NCBI GenBank assembly: GCA_036260665.1
Contig: DATAMF010000542.1
Span: forward strand, 1 to 28,126
DNA: 28,126 nt
Source: DATAMF01 sp036260665
GTDB lineage: Bacteria; Chloroflexota; Anaerolineae; Aggregatilineales; Aggregatilineaceae
Direction of reading: 5' to 3'
The first letter of the stretch is position 1. Each line of letters begins with the position of its first letter. The notes beneath the pieces were generated by a model. The model was not told the DNA's origin. It did not search any database and saw nothing but the letters and a program-made list of their open reading frames with translations. The position numbers and the translations under genes were made by a program. Shown piece by piece: positions 23,604-28,126 of this stretch.

Positions 23604-24503
23604 ATGTCAGTAATTGATGAGACCGGGTTGGAAAACACAAAGGCTACCAAGATCGAGCAAGCTGCGACAGGGCCAATATCACAGTATCATCTGCGTATCG
23701 AGCCATCCAAAGGTTGGGTATCACTTAAGCTGCGTGAGTTATGGGAGTATCGTGAGTTGTTGTACTTCCTTACTTGGCGCGACATCAAAGTGCGTTACAA
23801 GCAAACCGTGCTTGGAGCAACTTGGGCGATCATTCAGCCTCTTATGACAATGGTGGTATTTAGCCTGTTTTTTGGCAATCTGGCTAAAATCCCCTCCGAT
23901 GGAATTCCATACCCGATTTTCAGCTATGCAGCACTGGTTCCCTGGACGTTTTTCGCTTATGGATTACAGCAGTCATCCAATAGTTTGGTCATGAGTGCAA
24001 ACTTACTCAAGAAAATCTATTTTCCTCGGTTAGTTATTCCTATCTCATCGGTGCTTTCAGGTGTTGTAGATTTTATGCTCGCTTTCTTGATCCTGCTGAT
24101 CATGATGTTGGCGTATGGAATAGCTCCAACTATTAATATTCTTTTTCTGCCTCTGTTCTTGCTATTGGCGTTCACTACATCCCTCGGGGTTGGTATGTGG
24201 TTGTCAGCGATGAACGTCCAGTTCCGCGACGTGAAATACACCATCCCATTTATCACACAATTCTGGATGTTTGCCACACCAATTGCGTATCCTAGTAGCC
24301 TAATTGAAAACGCCCTACTGCGGACAATTTACGGGATTAACCCGATGACAGGAGTAATCGAAGGATTCAGGTGGGCCTTGTTGAAAACCGATACTGCACC
24401 AAGATCGATTATCATTGTATCCTCTTTGACGGCGGTATTGCTCCTGATTAGTGGAGCGTTTTATTTCCGTCGTATGGAAAAAACTTTTGCAGATGTGGTG
24501 TAA
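23604..24503 (+). CDS. wzm: Polysaccharide ABC exporter, membrane subunit
   Basis: 299 residues from ATG 23604; an in-frame TTG at 23592 is less likely. An N-terminal cytoplasmic ~60 residues contain LWEYRELLYFLTWRDIKVRY, the typical entry of TagG/Wzm-type ABC-2 permeases. About six transmembrane helices follow, with QTVLGATWAIIQPLMTMVVF and the closing FRRMEKTFADVV. It forms the channel through which undecaprenyl- or lipid-linked polysaccharide crosses the inner membrane. The ATPase gene begins at the base after its stop. The start lies only 85 bases after the IS1-family element, so any native promoter further upstream has been cut off. Confidence 0.93.
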   Translation: MSVIDETGLENTKATKIEQAATGPISQYHLRIEPSKGWVSLKLRELWEYRELLYFLTWRDIKVRYKQTVLGATWAIIQPLMTMVVFSLFFGNLAKIPSDGIPYPIFSYAALVPWTFFAYGLQQSSNSLVMSANLLKKIYFPRLVIPISSVLSGVVDFMLAFLILLIMMLAYGIAPTINILFLPLFLLLAFTTSLGVGMWLSAMNVQFRDVKYTIPFITQFWMFATPIAYPSSLIENALLRTIYGINPMTGVIEGFRWALLKTDTAPRSIIIVSSLTAVLLLISGAFYFRRMEKTFADVV

Positions 24504-25814
24504 ATGATTATGGGCGATATTGCCATTCGGATCGAAAACCTAGGCAAGATGTATCGCGTCGGTGGACCGCAGGAGCGCTACCATACATTGCGCGATTCCC
24601 TAACCGATATTGTGAGCGCACCATTCAAGCGGGCACAGAGCCTACTGCGTGGACAAGTCTATGGAGCAGCCGGACTTCATGAGGAAATTTGGGCTCTTAA
24701 AGATGTGTTTTTTGAGGTCAAGCAAGGCGAAGTTGTGGGCATCATTGGGCGCAATGGCGCGGGCAAGAGTACACTGCTTAAAATACTGTCGCGCATCACA
24801 GAGCCAACTACTGGATCTGTAGATATCTACGGACGTGTAGGTGCACTGCTAGAAGTTGGCACTGGTTTCCACCCAGAATTGACCGGTCGTGAGAACATCT
24901 TCCTCAGTGGCGCGATCCTAGGCATGTCGCGCGAAGAGATCGATCGCAAGTTCGATGAGATCGTTGATTTCGCCGGCGTGGAGCGCTTTATCGACACACC
25001 AGTCAAGCATTATTCCAGCGGCATGGGGTTGCGGCTGGGCTTTGCTGTCGCTGCCCACCTGGAGCCGGAGATACTGATCGTGGACGAGGTGCTGGCGGTA
25101 GGCGACGCCGCCTTCCAGAAGAAGTGCTTGGGCAAAATGGACGAGGTCGCGGGCGAAGGGCGCACCGTGCTGTTCGTCAGCCATAACATGGCGGCGGTGA
25201 GCAATTTATGTTCGCGTTCCGTGCTGCTAAGTGCTGGACATCTAATTTTTGATGGTGATTCAGAGGTTACGATAGACCACTACCTCAACGGGGAACAAAT
25301 CGCTTCAGCGCTAACGATATTTGACGAGTCCGATCATAATGATCAACGCGAAGCGTTGATCACACATCTGCAAATTCGCGATACGCACAGAGTGGAGAAA
25401 CTCACCTTTTCGATAGGCGAACCGATCCGCCTAGAAATTGGGATCTATTCCGACAATGCGATTTCCGATCCCCAACTGGGGATCGGAGTAGATAATGCTT
25501 TGGGGCAGCGCATTTTCACTGTATCAACACGTATCCAAGATATTTCACTGCCTTCTATACAGGGCAGCGCCACAATTGTCTGTGAACTCCCGGTCATGAT
25601 GCTCGCACCTGGAAGATACATGCTCAAACTAGCTTTTGGCGCACATTTGGAAGATTTGGACGTGATTACTGGTATTGCTGGGTTTGAGGTATTGGCGACC
25701 GACTATTTTGGGTCGGGTAGATTGTTCGATGCGCGCCAGGGTGTGATTTACGTCACGCCCACATGGTCTTTTCACCAAAATCTGGAGATTGTCGATGAGC
25801 CAGCACAACATTGA
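24504..25814 (+). CDS. wzt: Polysaccharide ABC exporter, ATPase with C-terminal glycan-binding domain
   Basis: 436 residues. The nucleotide-binding domain spans ~1-240: Walker A GRNGAGKS at 82-89, signature SSGMG at 171, Walker B LIVDE at 191 and the switch His227 in FVSHNM. The N-terminal extension before Walker A is typical of Wzt/TagH-like subunits. Residues ~265-430 form a beta-sandwich with the Wzt_C pattern, which reads the end of the O-chain and couples export to chain termination. The DNA for the core at about 25020-25200 is GC-rich and the C-terminal part is clearly more AT-rich, as if the glycan-binding part had a different origin. The next gene overlaps its last 20 bases. Confidence 0.93.
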   Translation: MIMGDIAIRIENLGKMYRVGGPQERYHTLRDSLTDIVSAPFKRAQSLLRGQVYGAAGLHEEIWALKDVFFEVKQGEVVGIIGRNGAGKSTLLKILSRITEPTTGSVDIYGRVGALLEVGTGFHPELTGRENIFLSGAILGMSREEIDRKFDEIVDFAGVERFIDTPVKHYSSGMGLRLGFAVAAHLEPEILIVDEVLAVGDAAFQKKCLGKMDEVAGEGRTVLFVSHNMAAVSNLCSRSVLLSAGHLIFDGDSEVTIDHYLNGEQIASALTIFDESDHNDQREALITHLQIRDTHRVEKLTFSIGEPIRLEIGIYSDNAISDPQLGIGVDNALGQRIFTVSTRIQDISLPSIQGSATIVCELPVMMLAPGRYMLKLAFGAHLEDLDVITGIAGFEVLATDYFGSGRLFDARQGVIYVTPTWSFHQNLEIVDEPAQH

Positions 25815-26670
25815 ATCAGTCCCCCCTATTTCTTCTTGGCTCAGACTGAAACTCCGCATCGCGAACCTACGTTCTATGGTAATCGACATATTCCTCATTC
25901 TAGCCATGAACGTTTTGAAAAAAGCCTATGCCAACCAACCGATACCGTTCTGGCTGTATGCGGCACTACAACGCGTTGCTCGTTTTGGAGACCGGGCGAT
26001 TGCCTACGTTATAGCTCGCTTCGACATCTCTAGCGCGGTACTGCGAGATGAAAAGCTGGCAAGCCTCATGCATGCACATGAAATGGTAGGGTGGTCTCTT
26101 GATGCCGCAACCCTCAATTACCTAGAGCAAGAAATCAAGAGCCATAAGCCTAGCGTGATCGTTGAGTTTGGCAGCGGAATCAGCACGGTGATCCTGACCA
26201 GTTACATGCTTAGTCTGCACCAAAATTCGAACCGCATATATGTTATTTCGATTGAACAAGACGCAGAGTATGCCACTCACACCCGCGAGAAACTATCGGA
26301 TGCTGGACTTGAGCAAAACGCCGTCGTCTTGGTTGCGCCTCTTGTGGAACATCATTTAGAGGGCCAGCCATACTGGTGCTATGACCTCAATAAACAGACC
26401 CTAGCTGGTTACCTCACGGATCGCCGCGTGGATATGCTAGTTATCGACGGGCCGTCAGGGGGTGGGCTAAATCGTTTCGGAACGCTGGAAATGCTATTCG
26501 AGTCCCTCTCAGCCGGGGCAATGTTTTATATGGATGACGCCTACCGCCAGTATGAAACCCGCGTCGGACAATTATGGGCTCGGCATTTGTCGGTCCGCAT
26601 TTGCGGCGTCGTTCCGGCAGGTAAGGGGATTCTGGTCGGTCACAAACAAACGATAGGAAACAAACAATAA
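25795..26670 (+). CDS. SAM-dependent methyltransferase (Methyltransf_24-like)
   Basis: 291 residues from ATG 25795, with GGAG seven bases upstream; an in-frame TTG at 25789 is possible. The N-terminal ~90 residues hold one hydrophobic helix (~26-40, VIDIFLILAMNVL), perhaps a membrane association. SAM-binding motif I is VIVEFGSGIST at 121-131, followed by IYVISIEQDAEY with the acidic ribose-binding Glu, and MLVIDGPSGGG near 215. The last block resembles class I enzymes acting on sugars, such as end-capping O-antigen methyltransferases, which would suit the Wzt glycan-binding domain. Substrate unproven. The gene overlaps wzt by 20 bases and is certainly in the same operon. Confidence 0.85.
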   Translation: MSQHNIESVPPISSWLRLKLRIANLRSMVIDIFLILAMNVLKKAYANQPIPFWLYAALQRVARFGDRAIAYVIARFDISSAVLRDEKLASLMHAHEMVGWSLDAATLNYLEQEIKSHKPSVIVEFGSGISTVILTSYMLSLHQNSNRIYVISIEQDAEYATHTREKLSDAGLEQNAVVLVAPLVEHHLEGQPYWCYDLNKQTLAGYLTDRRVDMLVIDGPSGGGLNRFGTLEMLFESLSAGAMFYMDDAYRQYETRVGQLWARHLSVRICGVVPAGKGILVGHKQTIGNKQ

Positions 26671-26712
26671 GTTGGTTAAACTGCGTAAAAAAGGGATTGG
26701 GAGCAACGCATA

Positions 26713-27702
26713 GTGTCAATCGATCTCTCCATCATCATCCCCACCTATAACCGCCTGCCGCTGTTGCAGGAGGCGCTGGATTCGTTCGTCGACAAACTCT
26801 CCTGCTCCTACGAAGTGATCATAGTCGACGACGGCAGCACTGATGGCACAATTGAGTATTTGCAAACTCTAAACGAACCTTGCCGCTTTTTCTTACAGGC
26901 TCATAAAGGCGGTAACGCAGCACGAAACAATGGATTGAGCCGGGCATGTGGAGACTATGTTAAGTTTCTCGATGACGATGATTTGCTTGATCCTAGCACG
27001 ACGGATGCCCAGGTAGTTTTCCTCAACAAAAATCCTGATGTAAATGTCTGTTATTCTGATTGGGGACAAATCATTGAGAGCGACGAGAATATCCAGGCCA
27101 ACATAATACATCATTATCACGTCGGTGAGATTGAAGATGCGGTAGTCGGAGCATTGACAAATAAACTAACTTGCCCCTTTACATATCTTATACGTCGCCC
27201 GGCGGCATTGAGGGTGATGTGGGATGAGACATTACCTGCAATGCAGGACCACGATTTCATCTTAAGATTGGCCCTTGTGAAAAGCTGGTTTGGGTATGTT
27301 CCAACTTGTGGCGGTTACAACAGGGTACATACCTACGGCTGGGGGAAGGTGTCAATGATGGATGGCAAAAAAAGAGCGAACTATAGAATTAATATAACGG
27401 ATAATACACTAAAACTCATAAACGAACAGGGTGTTATGACCGCTCAAAGGCGACAGGCTATTGCTCAGGTTTACTTTGATCTGGCCGAACAGTTTTTTTT
27501 GACTGACCGTCGTCTTTTTCGCCAATTGATTCAAAAGACCTTGACGATTTGGCCAGATTATCAAGCCAATAGGCCCCGGTTTCAGTTTTTAGCTAGGATT
27601 TTTGGATACGAGATTGCAGAATGGCTGAGTGTCATTCGCAGCCGCATCAGCCAACATCTTAGCTCGACTTCTCGGAAAATAAACATCAGGCAAGGGCTGT
27701 AG
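26713..27702 (+). CDS. Family 2 glycosyltransferase
   Basis: 329 residues from GTG 26713, with GGGAG ten bases upstream. GT-A fold: SIIIPTYNRLPLLQEALDSF at the N-terminus, IIVDDGSTDGT near 37, KGGNAARNNGL, and the metal-binding DxD as FLDDDD at 86-90. A basic helical tail closes the protein, without transmembrane helices. It transfers a sugar from a nucleotide donor to the growing surface glycan; donor and linkage cannot be read from sequence. It lies 42 bases after the methyltransferase. The first ~120 bases are much more GC-rich than the rest, hinting at a recombination joint within the gene. Confidence 0.9.
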   Translation: MSIDLSIIIPTYNRLPLLQEALDSFVDKLSCSYEVIIVDDGSTDGTIEYLQTLNEPCRFFLQAHKGGNAARNNGLSRACGDYVKFLDDDDLLDPSTTDAQVVFLNKNPDVNVCYSDWGQIIESDENIQANIIHHYHVGEIEDAVVGALTNKLTCPFTYLIRRPAALRVMWDETLPAMQDHDFILRLALVKSWFGYVPTCGGYNRVHTYGWGKVSMMDGKKRANYRINITDNTLKLINEQGVMTAQRRQAIAQVYFDLAEQFFLTDRRLFRQLIQKTLTIWPDYQANRPRFQFLARIFGYEIAEWLSVIRSRISQHLSSTSRKINIRQGL

Positions 27703-27729
27703 GCTGAATAGTAACGTCGTACCCCAGTT

Positions 27730-27921
27730 TCAATAGACAATGGTCAGCAAGGTATGAGCGAGGCGACCAAGGCGCGGCGGCAGCCACGCCGAGCAGCAAG
27801 ATGCCGATACTGAGCCGACAAATAGGTCTCTTTGGTGCAAGCGGCACCGTGTGCGGCCTCGACCAGTGTCTGTCGCAGGTAAGGACTACCTTTACGAGTT
27901 CGCCCGCTGTAACGCTTGCCG
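27730..27921 (-). pseudogene. Relic of an IS110-family transposase C-terminus
   Basis: The minus strand reads GKRYSGRTRKGSPYLRQTLV, then EAAHGAACTKETYLSAQYRH and LAARRGCRRALVA. This matches the Transposase_20 end of IS110 enzymes (S.GRTRKGN.YLR..L..AA...T...YL...Y..L..R.G...A..A.AH). A one-base shift then breaks the frame, and AHTLLTIVY continues in the neighbouring frame. Only ~65 residues remain. It abuts an IS5-type relic of opposite strand, so one mobile element seems to have landed in or next to another. Confidence 0.75.
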
Positions 27922-27927
27922 GCGCTT

Positions 27928-28095
27928 AAAGCCTTTCAACTGCTCCCGCGCCGTTGGGTCGTCGAACGCACTTTCGCTTGGCTGGGACGCTATCGGCGTC
28001 TGAGTAAGGATTACGAACACTGTCCTTTGAGCAGCGAGGGCACGATCCATGTCGCTTCGATTCACACCATCCTTCGGCGTCTTGCTGCTGCCTAA
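27928..28095 (+). pseudogene. Relic of an IS5-family transposase C-terminus
   Basis: The plus strand encodes KAFQLLPRRWVVERTFAWLG, then RYRRLSKDYEHCPLSSEGTI and HVASIHTILRRLAAA with TAA at 28093. This is the well-known end of IS5-group (IS427/IS1031-like) DDE transposases, where RRWVVERTFAWLGRYRRL holds the catalytic Glu. The 5' part is absent because it is joined to the IS110 relic at about 27922-27928. The region 27703-28126 holds nothing else recognisable. Confidence 0.8.
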
Positions 28096-28126
28096 TTTTC
28101 AAATGCACCCTTATCAAATTCACCAA

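Overview
The window looks like a chromosomal stretch of a Chloroflexota bacterium, probably Anaerolineae-like. This is inferred from recalled protein resemblances (ErcA-type alcohol dehydrogenase, DUF4012 beside a tyrosine autokinase, a plant-like glucuronokinase, SWIM-zinc-finger gene pairs), from medium GC, and from the mix of transposon remnants. No rRNA, tRNA or CRISPR array was seen.

Layout. (1) 1-604: 3' part of murQ (MurNAc-6-P etherase), left end outside the window, with an apparent one-base frameshift in a C-run. (2) 1038-2815, minus: a 35-codon membrane mini-ORF overlapping a secreted TolB-like 12-repeat beta-propeller gene. (3) 3023-3877, plus: membrane-anchored esterase. (4) 4353-7156, minus: ErcA-like iron alcohol dehydrogenase overlapping a PAS-PAS histidine kinase by one base, probably a sensory operon. 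A transposase relic lies between it and the nearest good terminator. (5) 7411-9299, plus: galU and a glucuronokinase-like GHMP kinase, a likely route to UDP-sugars. (6) 9361-13089, minus: tyrosine autokinase/chain-length regulator plus a DUF4012 protein, for exopolysaccharide. (7) 13683-19526, plus: a compact four-gene module made of an unrecognised protein, two different BrxC/BrxD-type P-loop ATPases and an Lhr-like superfamily 2 helicase. This is the most interesting part: it resembles the BrxD-BrxHI pair of type 2 BREX and the ATPase-helicase core of TerB-linked (Shango-like) systems, but has no TerB, PglZ, methylase or nuclease nearby. (8) 19527-23603: a decaying accessory strip with a frameshifted small gene, a SWIM-zinc-finger pseudogene, two copies of a small HTH-coding segment (one split by an intact IS1-family element with an 8-bp target duplication), and an antitoxin-like/HNH pair. 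(9) 23604-27702, plus: Wzm/Wzt polysaccharide ABC exporter, a methyltransferase and a family 2 glycosyltransferase. (10) 27703-28126: abutting relics of IS110 and IS5 transposases.

Taken together, regions 5, 6 and 9 form a surface-polysaccharide neighbourhood (precursor supply, length control, export, decoration). The ATPase-helicase module and the decayed strip sit between its two arms, like a defence-type island in a variable surface-antigen locus. Assignment of the module to phage defence is inference from gene content only.
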